A DNA stretch of 64,000 nt from Adiantum capillus-veneris. Lineage: Eukaryota > Streptophyta > Polypodiopsida > Polypodiales > Pteridaceae. The notes under the pieces were generated by a model that was given only the letters and a program-made list of their open reading frames with translations, ran no database searches and was not told where the DNA came from. The position numbers were made by a program, and so were the translations under genes. This document shows, piece by piece, positions 46,257 through 57,085 of the stretch (its first letter is position 1; each line of letters starts with the position of its first letter). Where the stretch lies: contig CM043943.1 in the NCBI GenBank assembly GCA_014529385.2, positions 102,403,855 through 102,467,854 of the forward strand. Reading direction: 5' to 3'.

Positions 46257-48535
46257 GAGTAAAGATGCATATGCTTACATTTTTCATCTAGAAACCACAA
46301 GGAACCCATAAAAACTTGCAATCGAGCATTTGCATGTTTAAAGAACCATACTGCCTAAAGCTAGTTGAGCTGCAATTAAAAGTCTCAAGCACCATCTTTG
46401 TAAGTCTCACATCAAGATTAAAGAAGACCAAGGACGTGGAGAGTGAGTTTGGTATTCCAACTCATACAAGATGAGATTTGATCAAGTTTGGTTCTTGATT
46501 TTTGACAACAATTGATGGCAAAGGAATTGCTATAAGGCATTAATGCTAGCTTGCTTTTCTCGTAAAGTTTAGAATATGTGCCATGTGGTGGCGTAGTGTT
46601 GTTGGCCTTCAAAAAATAAATTGTAGTACACACTCTCCTTTTCTCAAAAAGGATTTCAAGCCTATCCCCATGCAAAAAATCATGACGTTCTAAGGAATCA
46701 AATGGTTGTCATCTTACTCTTTGTTAAATGGCATTCCAATATGATTGCACAAAGATTTCTCACTTAAAAAAAACGTTATGAAAAACAAAAATAACAAAAT
46801 TACGTTTGTTTTTGTAACTTGGAACTTCTCTTGAAAGAGAACAAGGATTGAAGCAAGTGGTACAATTGTTACAAGTATGCTTTCCTTCTATACAAGGACT
46901 AGAGAAAGTCTTTCAAGACATGGTTCCTCCTTGAGCTTGGAACCGAATGAGCTTGAACTCCATAAAACAAACTTGAACTTGAGTTTCACATGCTCTCATT
47001 TTGAGTTGTCTCCAAATATGTCATAATAATATTAATGGTTGGATTCGTAAGTGAACAACCCAAACGTCTTTAGCTACAAATTCATACCTACCTAGGTGTG
47101 CTGGAGGTATTTTTTTCCCAACCACACCTAGCTGGTATAGTTTTTCATGAGGAGTAGGTAGGATGTTGGAAACTATAAGCGCCAACAATGTAAGAGATCT
47201 CCCTGCCCACATAAAAATGTCAAAGAAAACATGTAATAATGCATGGTCTCCAACTTGAGTTCAGCCTTGACCTTGACATGCCCCATTAGCAAAGGTTTGA
47301 GTCTCTTGAGATAATGTATGGGCGTCAGGACTCAGCTTGAGCTCAGAATGCAGCATCTATGGTTTGGAAACTCTTTAGATTAATGATGGGTCCATCTCAA
47401 GTTTGAGGCTCGAGGGTGTAGGTGTCGTGAGAGGGATTTATTAGTCAAGACAACAAAGGAAATAAAAGGTCAAAAGTGAATAGGTTACCGCTGGCATTTA
47501 TGGCTGGAATGCATCGGCCCCAATTTCAAATTTCAAACTTGACGGTAGTTTTGAACTTGGCTCCCTCCCGTCACTGCTCCGTTTGTCGCCATCTATCATT
47601 AGTAATTGTGCTGCAACCAAGCTACGCCATTGATTCAGTGATTCTAGCCAAGTTGCACCACCATGGACTGTTAGGACATCCTATAGATGAGTAGCAGGAT
47701 AGTTGACCATTGCAAAATTGTTTGCTCTCTACATGTTTAGACCTGCTTCTCCTCAATAGCTTCTTGTTTTTGGCACTCCTCATCAATAACTTTGAGCACT
47801 TTTCACTTCCACCTTGGCTCCTCGTGGCTATTGACAACATCAATACACCACAAAATGACTTGTATACAGGGCTCAGAGATATCTACAAAGAAGGGGCGAC
47901 ATTAGATTTCACACGTGAGCAAGTAAAGAAAAGGTAGTTGAAATGCTTTCTTGAGGAGGATAGGCAAGATGTCTTGTAATCTATATGCGTGATGTGGATG
48001 TGCAGCTAAACAGATTCACTCTTGAGATCATCTGCAGCAATCCACGTATGTCCACTACTACGAAGCAAGTTTTTGCTACTAGCACCTTAGCTCTTGAGAC
48101 ACCATAAGGCCCACAATATTGATCATCGAGCTTCAACATCAACAAAAACTTAGTAGCAAGGCACAGTAAGTTTTCGTCATCAATGTTGAAAGAATTTTTG
48201 GCATTAGTACTTGACCTGATTTGATAGGTAAATCTAAGAATGAACCTTGACGCCTTCTTGCATGTCTCTTGTCTTTTGATTCAACTTGATCGCAAGGGAA
48301 CCTTTAGAACATACGGGTTCGTACAACCTCTTCGTTCATTGTTAAAAGTACATCATCCTTGTTAGGCACTTGAGGAAAATAATTGATGTCAAAGTTAAGG
48401 CACATCTATAAATGTCTTTCAGCCAATAATAAAAAATGTAGTGTTCTAATTTTTCTTTACATTATGTTGATCGGTTAGATTAGACCAGATAATTGTATCT
48501 TAGTCTAATTAGAGTCACAAACTAAGTTTCAATTT
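46257..48535 (-). other. Interior of the large element, no readable gene
   Basis: About 2.3 kb with no recognisable domain on either strand. Short frames at 46418-46675 and 47021-47212 (minus) and 47476-47937 (plus) lack family motifs. Confidence 0.5.
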
Positions 48536-49640
48536 CAAGGTTTCTTACCTAGGCTGGGTGAAGTTTGCAAGCTCCAACTTACCTTCAAACCTCTACCCCC
48601 TCTAAGGGAGAAGTACCTCTAGTGGGATATGGGCTCGAACTTAAGTTTGAGGCTCCAAGATGTTAAAGGAAGAAGCACCTTCAAGGGATTGGAGGTTCAA
48701 ACTTAAGTTCGAACCTCTACCCTTTTCAAAAAACCAATATCCTCTATGAGGGTGAAGACTCAAACCACCCCTCCATCCTTTTCAGAAAGCCTCCTCCACC
48801 CCCTCTAAGAGAGAAGTACCTCTACGGGGATAGAGGCTCGAACTTAAGTTCAAGACTCCTAGCGTCCTTCACCCCATCTAAGGGATAAATACCTCTAAGT
48901 AGATAGAGGCTCGAACTTAAGTTGGAGCCTCCAAGCCCTTACAAAGGGAGAAGCAACCTCAGTGGGTTGGAACTTAAGTTCAATCCTCTGCTTCCTTTAA
49001 GAAACTAGTATCCTCTATGAGGGTGGAGACTCAAACCATCCCTCCATCCTTTTAAGGAAGCCTCCTCCACCCCCTGTAAGAGATAAGTATCTCTAGAGGA
49101 CAGAGGCTCAAACTTAAGTTTGAGCTTCCAATCCCTTAAATGAAGAAACACCTTCCTGGGGCTAGAGGTTCGAAATTAAGCTTGATCTGCTACAACCTTC
49201 AAAAAATCAGTATCCTTATAAGGCATAAGCACCTCCAAGTGGGATGAAGGCTTGAGCTAAATATTGAGCATCCACCCCCCTTGAGGAGGTCCAAGCTTCC
49301 ACCACTTCATAAGAGAGGATTTTCTCTATATGGTGAAAATACCTCTCTTTATAGAATAAGAACCTCTAACAAGGTGGAGATATAAGCTTAAGGATCATTA
49401 TTTAAGGTAGAAGTACCTCTAAGGTGGTGGAGGTTGGAGCTTACTCAAGCCTTGGATAATTTAAGTGTGAAGTACCTTTAAGGGGGTGGTGGCTTGAGCT
49501 TATGTTGGAGTTTTCACGGCCATGAGCTTTGAGAGAGGTTCAATGCTATGTCCCAAAAAATAGACGACTATTCAGGGGTGGAGGTTAAGTTTGAGCCTCT
49601 ACTGTTCTAAAGTACCTCTAAGGGAGTAGAGGCATAAGAG
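48536..49640. repeat. Quasi-periodic array of CTTAAG-centred palindromes
   Basis: Degenerate units of about 60-140 bases containing AGAAGTACCTCTA, TAGAGGCTCGAACTTAAG and the reverse. CTTAAG cores sit at 48640, 48702, 48843, 48916, 48973 and 49113. Most are flanked by near-complementary arms (GGCTCGAA/TTCGAGCC type). No coding frame is maintained across units. Confidence 0.85.
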
Positions 49641-50336
49641 CAGCCATGATAGGCTCATAGTTGAAATATTTACCATGCAAATTAAAGCTGTTGGATTAAC
49701 TCCTTGTGAATCTATAGACAAAAAAAGTGATAAAATCATGAGGATTTCTCATATTTGTCCGTGAAGAGTAGAATACCTTCCACTCAGTGTTCAAAAAAAG
49801 TGCATCTCTGCTCAATGTTGATCTTATTAAGAATCCAAACTTGCAACTAGCTTGAAAGAGGTTAGGAGAATTTTCACTTAAATTTTGGGAGATAACAATG
49901 TAAGTATGGCAAAAAATATGATGAATTTGTCAAATTTTCCTATTTAGAAACATGAAAAAGAGCTTTTTGTATAAATAATTCTTATGCTAAACCTGACAAA
50001 TGTTTAAGTGGCTTGTTAGAATCGTGTACAAAGATGAGCGTTTTTATACTCATATGCATAGCAAAGGTTCATGTCACTCACACACAGAAGAGTCTCAAAA
50101 GATTTGTGACCTCAGTAGCATAAGCATGTATAAAGAGCATTGAGTTTAGTGGAATAAGAATGTAGAAAGATAAGAATGGTTGTAATAACATCAAAGGTCA
50201 ATAGAGCTCACATAAATAAGAGGATTGAGCTTAGTAGCACATCAATGCAGCTCCCATCAATGTGCTTTCCATCAATGTTCTGGTGCCTCATTTTTATATG
50301 GCACAAAGGGTGCCCACAAACAATCTAGAGGCCAAA
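49641..50336 (-). other. Interior of the large element, no readable gene
   Basis: About 700 bases without recognisable coding sequence. AT-rich, with GAGCTTAGTAGCA-like words repeated near 50130-50250. Confidence 0.5.
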
Positions 50337-50825
50337 CTATAAAATAAATAATGCTATTTCAAGTCCACCTTTTGAAAATGGGACTTGAATAAATCCCAAA
50401 ATTCCTAAATATGTGTTTAGTAGAGAATTGCATCTGACACTTGCTCCTTTTGTATTGCTAAGAAGTACAACTATTCTCATTGGACGTTCCATTGAAGATC
50501 TTTGTCCTGCTCTTGCCATGGTCTCATCTTGATCTAACTGTATCCCTATGGAGGGTGGTTTGAGACTTCGTTTTCCAATCTCACTTACAGCCACTGATTC
50601 AGTTGACAATGTGTGGATCTTTGGACTTCCTATTTCTTCCATGGTGTTTGCAATTTTGATCTTCGTAACTTCAAGCTTTGATGGAATTCTCTGCTCTTTT
50701 TGATATGCACTTGTTGTTGCTTGATCTACTTCTAGCTCTTCTGAAGTTCTATTTGATGGAGATGAATCATCTTCATTAAGATCTTCCATTTGAATTGTAT
50801 TTGAGGACTTTGTGTTGTCGTCCAT
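50337..50825 (-). CDS. 162-codon ORF of unknown function in the large element
   Basis: Opens M-D-D-N-T-K-S-S-N-T-I-Q-M-E-D-L-N-E-D-D and is acidic and Ser/Glu-rich over its first half, then basic. It follows the protease-like block at 50832 by a few bases on the same strand. I see no known domain. It could be a linker of the former polyprotein or a chance frame. Confidence 0.35.
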   Translation of the reverse strand: MDDNTKSSNTIQMEDLNEDDSSPSNRTSEELEVDQATTSAYQKEQRIPSKLEVTKIKIANTMEEIGSPKIHTLSTESVAVSEIGKRSLKPPSIGIQLDQDETMARAGQRSSMERPMRIVVLLSNTKGASVRCNSLLNTYLGILGFIQVPFSKGGLEIALFIL

Positions 50826-50831
50826 GGTTGA

Positions 50832-51404
50832 TCAGCCTTGGTCTTCATTCTTTGTTGTCTTTGAAGAATGTATCTTCATTGAACTCTGTATCTCCAGGAC
50901 CTTTTGGGCCATTGTCATTCCCATTATGATGTTGTCTGGCATATCTTTTGTTGTGATCACATGGAATTGAGCTATGATGATCTGTGAACTTACTTCAATG
51001 GTGGTGGAAATGATTCCCTAGCATTCTGCTTGTTTGTTTCCTGATATTCTCACAAATTCAGGAGCATCTTCCAGGTGTGGTTGGCCACATCTTTTCCAAG
51101 TGTGAAAAGACATGAGGTTCTTATCTAGCTGAAAATATAGCTTTACTTCTCCTGACAGCTTTTCTTCATTTTCACCAACAATGTTGCACTTGATCTTCTT
51201 AGAATTTCTTTTTGTATTGAGTGCTTTTGTGGTGGCGGTGTCCGTGGATTGAACTTTTTCTACATTGGCTTTGCTTTGATCACCTGCTTCTATTGATGTC
51301 GACTCGTATGACTGTGATACTGCACTTTTTTGCAGTTGTTGAGCATTGTCCTCCTGCATTTGAGTAACCTTTGACCTTAAAAGGTCCATTGTACTGTCTA
51401 ACAA
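50832..51404 (-). pseudogene. Second retropepsin-like relic
   Basis: A Gln/Lys-rich linker leads to F-Q-L-D-K-N-L-M-S-F-H-T-W, then F-V-R-I-S-G-N-K-Q-A-E-C, a TAG stop (51018-51020), then I-S-T-T-I-E-V ... F-H-V-I-T-T-K-D-M-P-D-N-I-I-M-G-M-T-M. The spacing matches a retropepsin: catalytic loop, flap-like R-I-S-G, then the I-I-L-G-M strand. D-K-N-L replaces D-S-G-A, so the enzyme would be inactive. The other relic at 45377-46256 also has L-D-K here, so the change may predate their separation. Remote homology; moderate confidence. Confidence 0.5.
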
Positions 51405-52394
51405 AATCTATTTCTTCAGAGGAGATTTTGGTGGTGACCTTTGTGTAGCCTTTTGGACTTGAGCTTTCGTTGATCTTGATGTTTTTTGTCACCTGTTCTG
51501 GTAGCTTGTGGCTTTGCATCATGTTCAGATAGTCCTTGACTTCAAGTTTAGCATTCATAGGGGCTTGTACAAGGTCGTGAACCTGTTGAGAGTCATTGCC
51601 ATTTGCATCTCGATATGCATATGCGAACTTGGTCTCATGCAACTGTTTGAACACTATGGGATTTTTTGGCTTTTGCCTTTGACTCGTCGAGATCAACTAA
51701 AAATTTTGTCCCCGATGATCTTCATAGAAGAATTTTTTTTCAGATTTTGATGGTTTCTGGGTCAATGGAAAAATTCCAACAACCATATTGTCTTCCAATG
51801 GTTTTTGCTTTGAAGGGGTCTGCTGGCTAGAAGTTCTTGGGCTTCTAAATGGTGTAGCATTTTTTGGTACTAGAGCTAAGCTTAATGAATTTGCAGCTCC
51901 CCCCTTCCTAGGGTGGTCACTATAGCCTGCTTCATTGTGAGAGCTCAAAACTATTTGGCTCTGGTTGAGTCTCACCTTTTGGGATTGTGAAGGTACACTT
52001 TGGGTAGCACTATTGATGTTTGGCATCCGTAAACCTTCTGCATAGTTTCCTATGTATCTCCGTGAAACATGACAGATTATTCCCCAAGTCACAAGTTGTA
52101 GATAGCATTATCTTTTCCCTGATATTGTCTATCCCATGGGTCTCCTATGATATGAGCTTCTGTGGTTTCAGGACCCAAGGCGTCATAGATGCTAGACTCT
52201 CGTCTATATCTACGACTATTTTGGTCAAAGTATATGTTGGTTTGGTCACAACATCGAAGCTTGATTTTCGATGGAGGAGGGTTTGGCTCTAAACAGATTT
52301 CTAGGTTCACTCGGGTAATATTCTTCAGCTCTAGAGAGGATGGGCTATAATAGATTCTTTCCTCTGAAATGAACCGTCCTTTCTGATCTATCAT
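51405..52394 (-). pseudogene. Gag-like block 2 of the large element
   Basis: Frames at 52394-52089, 52092-51697 and 51696-51280 follow one another with short shifts, a decayed polyprotein. The first part shares with gag block 1 a distinctive C-terminal motif (I-I-G-D-P-W-D-R-Q-Y-Q-G-K-D-N-A-I-Y-N-L against L-I-G-E-P-S-Q-R-R-Y-K-G-Q-D-G-A-F-Y-S-L). It also has an upstream V-N-L-E-I-C/I-N-L-S-V segment. No zinc knuckle is clear here. It leads toward the protease-like relic at 51404, so gag then protease order is kept. Confidence 0.55.
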
Positions 52395-52419
52395 TGGACG
52401 CCTTCTATGAGCTGGTATG

Positions 52420-53127
52420 TGGGTCGTTCAAACACTGGTTGATCCTTTTTCAAAGTTTCCCTTTTTGGTCTTGTTAACCCTCACGTCACACGGACACCCT
52501 ATGATCTATAAACGTTGTATTATTTAGAGTCAGGTACCGGGCTTGTCGGACCAATAGGGAAAGGTAGAGTGATCGCCGATGAGAGGCGCACTCTAACTGG
52601 GACATTCAAGGGATTAGTTGGCTAAGCATGGGCGCCCAAGTGTGAATGGGGTGAGCTCCTATAAAAGCCAACTAAACCTAATTTTTACTCATTCTCTCAT
52701 TTGTGCAATAGAAGAGTGCTCTTGCTCCATCTCCATCTTCTTCTTCTTCACCTCCTCGTGTGTGTGTGTGTGTGTGTGAGAGAGAGGGAGAGAGAGGGAG
52801 AGTGTGTGTGCAATCGAGCATTACGAAGGCACGACGGCGGCGAAGCGGTTGAGCGCGGCACGACTGCAGCTTCTTCTTCATCGCGGCGAGGAATCCACCA
52901 CAAAGGCGAGCGTAGAGCGGTGAGTGACACACCCTTGTTTTCTTGAGCTTGCTGGTTTAGGCTTGTTGTGTGCTTGGAGCCTTTTGTGGCTCGCACGCGG
53001 TGTATCGGCAAGTCCCTTGCTTCGACAGTGCGGCAAGGAGCGCACAGGTCTACATAGTGTGCATATGAATTATGTGTACCATACAAAGCTAACATCATTC
53101 TGTTTGATGTGTCCGTTAGACTCGTGA
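52420..53127 (+). promoter_or_regulatory. GC-richer insert with TATA box, probable promoter or solo LTR
   Basis: It differs in composition from the gag-like blocks around it. CTCCTATAAAAGCC at about 52659-52672 is a good TATA element on the plus strand. It is followed by a CTTCTTCTTCA-rich leader, a TG then GA repeat (52757-52812), and AGAGCG|GTGAGTGA at about 52915-52926, a strong splice-donor match. It may be a solo LTR or promoter of another element inserted between gag blocks. I could not find its ends or a target duplication. Confidence 0.45.
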
Positions 53128-54122
53128 ATGATTGCACACTTGTAGAAGTGGATGCAAAATCATTTACAAATTTTATAATCTTTTCAACCTTCGGTGATAT
53201 CTCGACACCTTGACTAAATTCATGCAAGAATTTGTTGTTCAAAGGATCAATTTTAAGCTTTTCAGGTGCCTGTGCATCCGTATGCTGATTTTGAACTTGC
53301 AGTGCTTTTACTGGTGCTTCTAATGGTAATGCAAAATCATTTGATTGCATTATAAGTGACGGGTTTGATGCACTTACATCAAGATTTGCATTTCCAATTT
53401 TCTTTGTACCTTGCTTGGCAATTGATGTATCCCTGTTGTCAGCATTCCTTGGACAATCTTAAAAAAAATGTCCACCTTTTTTGTCCAAAATCTGAGCAAT
53501 ACGCCATGACTAGTGGTATTTCATTTGGTTCTATCATATCAAGCTCTAGTTGAGAAGTTTCTGCTTCTATGCTGGCCAGGTTGTCGGCATCTTCTTTTAA
53601 AACACTAAGCATCAAGCTGTAGAATGCTCCATCTTGACCTTTGTACCGTCTTTGGCTTGGTTCTCCAATTAGATTTTCTTCTCTTGGTTGATCTGTTGGA
53701 TCTTGAAATTCTGGCTCTTGACTATAGATTTGACCACTGTAATCCATGTACAATGAACTTGATTGCATATGCACCAACTGTATATTTTGCTGGCTTGTGC
53801 AAATTTCTGAATAAACACTTAGGTTAATTTTTTGCACCTCTATTTGCACTTCATCTTTGAGATTGCAATACCTGGCTCTAGTGAATTCTGTGAACATCTG
53901 GGAGTTCTCTAAATTTGGCTTCACTCTAATCAGTAGGATCTTGGCTCCTATGCTTCTTTTGTTGTGCATCAAATATCTATGGCCTTTTGAATCTGTATAC
54001 AAGACTTTATCTCCATGGTAGCCATAAAGCTGTAAAATCTGCTCTATTGCACTTGTACCTGTGTTACCAGTGCTACTAGCTTGCTCTACTGTACTTGAAC
54101 TCTCAGCTTGAGATGAGTCCAT
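53128..54122 (-). pseudogene. Gag-like block 1 with degenerate zinc knuckle
   Basis: The ATG at 54120-54122 starts a 227-codon frame: Ser-rich leader, G-Y-H-G-D-K-V-L-Y-T-D-S-K-G-H-R-Y-L, then the L-I-G-E-P-S-Q-R-R-Y-K-G-Q motif. Near 53453-53498 it reads Y-C-S-D-F-G-Q-K, and in the shifted frame F-F-x-D-C-P-R. This is a CX2CX4HX4C knuckle whose second Cys is Phe, broken by a frameshift in a run of T. After it the other frame stays open to about 53128 (Q-S-N-D-F-A-L-P-L-E-A-P). A knuckle after a capsid-like region supports gag, though the capsid part is not a familiar one. Confidence 0.55.
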
Positions 54123-54629
54123 GTCGACTAGTTTTGTAAAAACTGTCCCCTAGCAAATTTTGGTATTGATTAGCAAAAAACATTTTGCTCGGATTTGATA
54201 AAATTGCTTTTTCCAAAGTACTTATGGCAGTTGATTTCTCTTAGACTCACAAGAGTTGATTAACTCTAGCTCAAAAGTGTCAGAATTGATTGCAACCTTT
54301 GAAATGATGAAAATCTAGGCCTTGAATAACCTAACCTGTAGGTTACATTGTTATCCATTTTTTCCACTTTACTTGAATTCAGCTCTTCAATCAAGCTCCC
54401 AATTCTTTGCCTGCAACCTGGTTCTTCAATCTAAGCTAAGTGAGTCAGCAAAAGAGATTTCCAAATTCTATCCTTGCAAGGAGCTAAAGGACTAATTTGC
54501 AACTTGAAACTAAGTTAACAGGGACCAATTTGGATCCGATGGAACCCAAAATTGACCAGTGGCCTTGTATTATGTTGTTCTAGCACTATACAATCTCTAA
54601 AGTCCAAAATCTTGTTTCTGGGGCTCAAA

Positions 54630-56535
54630 AATAAATAATCCCGATTATTTACTTTTCTCAGTTTCTATACTTTTTAGGCTTGTTTTGCCAAGTAATTACC
54701 TTGTTGTGGTCTATGGACAAGTTTGGTTGAGTTTGATCAAGATTTGTCCAAATTATCAACTGTTTAGTGCCCGCAGACTCTGATTCCAAGAATCTGGCTT
54801 AAGTCTCAATTTTGTGATCCAAATTTGATTTGTGGAGTCTACTTGATATGCTTGACCCTGTGGTATACTTAGTTGTGCAAAATTTCTCAATTCTGGAGCA
54901 AAAGTAAATAATCACGATTATTTACTACAGGTTTTTTTTTCAAAAGTAAGTAATCGTGATTATTTACTTTTGGTAATTTTTTGCATGATTTTGGTCAAAT
55001 TGAGCATGTACACTTGTTTAACACATCAATATAAGCCTATGAGTCAAGTTTCACTGAATTTGAACAAGATTTACCAAGTCACACTCAAGTTCTCGACATT
55101 CAGTACAGATTTCAGTTTTTATCAAGGTTTTGGTATGTTTTGTGATCCAAACTTTATGATCCTTCACAAAAGATGTTTGCAATCATGCTTAGAGTCTATG
55201 GTATCAACCTTGATCAGTTTTGAGCCAAAAGATAATAATCGCGATTATTAACCTAAAATGAATAATTTTTTTAACTTGTTTCCTAGATAGTATTTATGAT
55301 CTATTTTAAGCCTATGAATCAAGTTAAAACTTAATTTGAACAAGATTCATCAAGTCAGACTCAATTTCTCAACAATAAGTCAGATTTCAGTTTTTAGCAA
55401 CTTTTTGGCCTGTTTTGTGATCCAAACTCTATGAGCCTTCACAAAAGATGTTTGTAATCATGCATAGAGTCTATGGTATCAACCTTGATCAATTTTGAGC
55501 CAAAAGTTAATAATCATGATTATTAACTTTTGACATAAAATGAACAATTTTTTAAACTTTTTTACTAGACAATTTTTTAATGACCTATTTTGAGCCTATG
55601 AATCAAGTTAAAACTTAATTTGGACAAGATTCATCAAGTTTATCAACTGTTTCGTGTCTGTAGACTCTGATTTCAAGAATCTGGCTTAAGTCTCACTTTT
55701 GTGATCCAAATTTCACCAAAATTGATTTGTAAGGTCTACTTGCTATGCTTGAATTTGTGGTATGCCCAAATGTGCAAGGCTGTCAATTTTTGGAGTAGAT
55801 GTAAATAATCGTGATTATTTACTTCTGCTAAATTTTTGCAAGTTTTTTGTTCCAATCTTGACAGTGTTAAGCACCTCAAGTTAAGGTCTCTAGCTAAGTT
55901 TCATCAAGTTTGGACAACTTTTGGTCAAATGGTCATCAGTTTTTTGTCTACAGATTGACTTTGAAAAATTAGTCACAATTTTCAATCCAATGATCCAAAT
56001 CTTACCAAACTTGGTTTGTGGGCTTATTACAACATGGTAAAACTAGTGGTATGGTGACTTGGTCAAAAAAGTTGAAAAATGGGCCAGATGTAAATAATCG
56101 CGATTATTTACAACTGATAAATTTTTCATCTTTTTGATCAAGTGATCATGTACACAGATTTTTCACATCAATATAAGCCTATGAATCAAATTTCATCAAG
56201 TTTGGACAAATTTTCCCCCAATTTACACTCAAGTTTCAAAAACTCAGTACAAACTTTAGTTTTTACCTAGTTTTTTGTCAGTTTGGTGATCCAAATCTTT
56301 TGTGCCTTTACAAAAGTTGTTTGTACGTACATGTGCAATGAGTCACTCGTATGAACCTTGGTCAAATCTGAGCTGAAAGTTAATAATCACGATTATTAAC
56401 TTTTGGCCCAAAACTGACACTTTTTGAACTTTTTCACTAGATAGTCTTTTCATGAGCTATTTTGAGCCTATGAATCAAGTCAAAACTTAATTTGGCCTAA
56501 AATGTCAAGAAAAAGTAAATAATCTGAGTTTTGGC
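54630..56535. repeat. Leader array of ~290-bp units, each with a GTAAATAATC/GATTATTTAC palindrome
   Basis: Eight palindromes of the form GTwAATAATC-NN-GATTATTwAC are centred near 54641, 54914, 54956, 55241, 55516, 55811, 56100 and 56389. Except for the close pair, spacing is 273-295 bases. Text between them is itself repeated (AAGCCTATGAATCAAGTT, TTTTGTGATCCAAA, CATCAAGTTTGGACAA). It lies between the 5' LTR/primer site and gag block 1, in the element's leader. Open frames within it are not protein-like. Confidence 0.9.
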
Positions 56536-57060
56536 CAACTCTTGAAAATTTTACCTCAAAGTGTCCTTGAGCTTACCCACTGGTTCATACAACTTTTAGG
56601 CTTACTCTCCAGGTTGATTGAGTGGTTTGAATTCTTTTCGTGCTATTTCTAGCCGTAGACCTGAAACTCTGCAACTTCACATAAACAACTCACAAATGAT
56701 TCGTTTGGAGTTAGCAATGATTTGAGATCTCACCTTGGATTCTACTTATCCTACTCCTAGATTCTCATGCAATGGGGTTGTGGAAAGTGTCCACAAACAC
56801 TAGTGTTCTTTTTTTTTATGGTTTCTTGAGCATTGATCTTAAGACTTGTTTTTGTCTATCAATCATTCTCAAAATCCTACTCTATATTTACAATCCTAAA
56901 GGCACTCAGCAAGTACGATTACTTCCAAGCTACCTCTACACAGCAAAAGACGACAATCCTAAGCTATGCGGTTTCTAAAAAGAAAGTTTTACTCTAGGTG
57001 AACCTAAAGGAAGCTAATGGACAACTACACAAGAGGCTCGTGTTTTCCCTAATTTAGGTC
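56536..57060 (-). other. Leader next to the primer site, no gene
   Basis: About 520 bases between the palindrome array and the primer-binding region. A short plus-strand frame at 56772-56978 has no domain. Confidence 0.5.
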
Positions 57061-57064
57061 TATT

Positions 57065-57085
57065 CGTCCCCGTAGCAGAGCCAAA
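57065..57085 (-). other. Primer-binding-site candidate of the large element
   Basis: The minus strand reads TTTGGCTCTGCTACGGGGAC directly after the LTR. It keeps the TTTGGC...CGGGGA frame of the tRNA-Asp-type site but differs in the middle, so the primer tRNA is uncertain. Confidence 0.55.
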
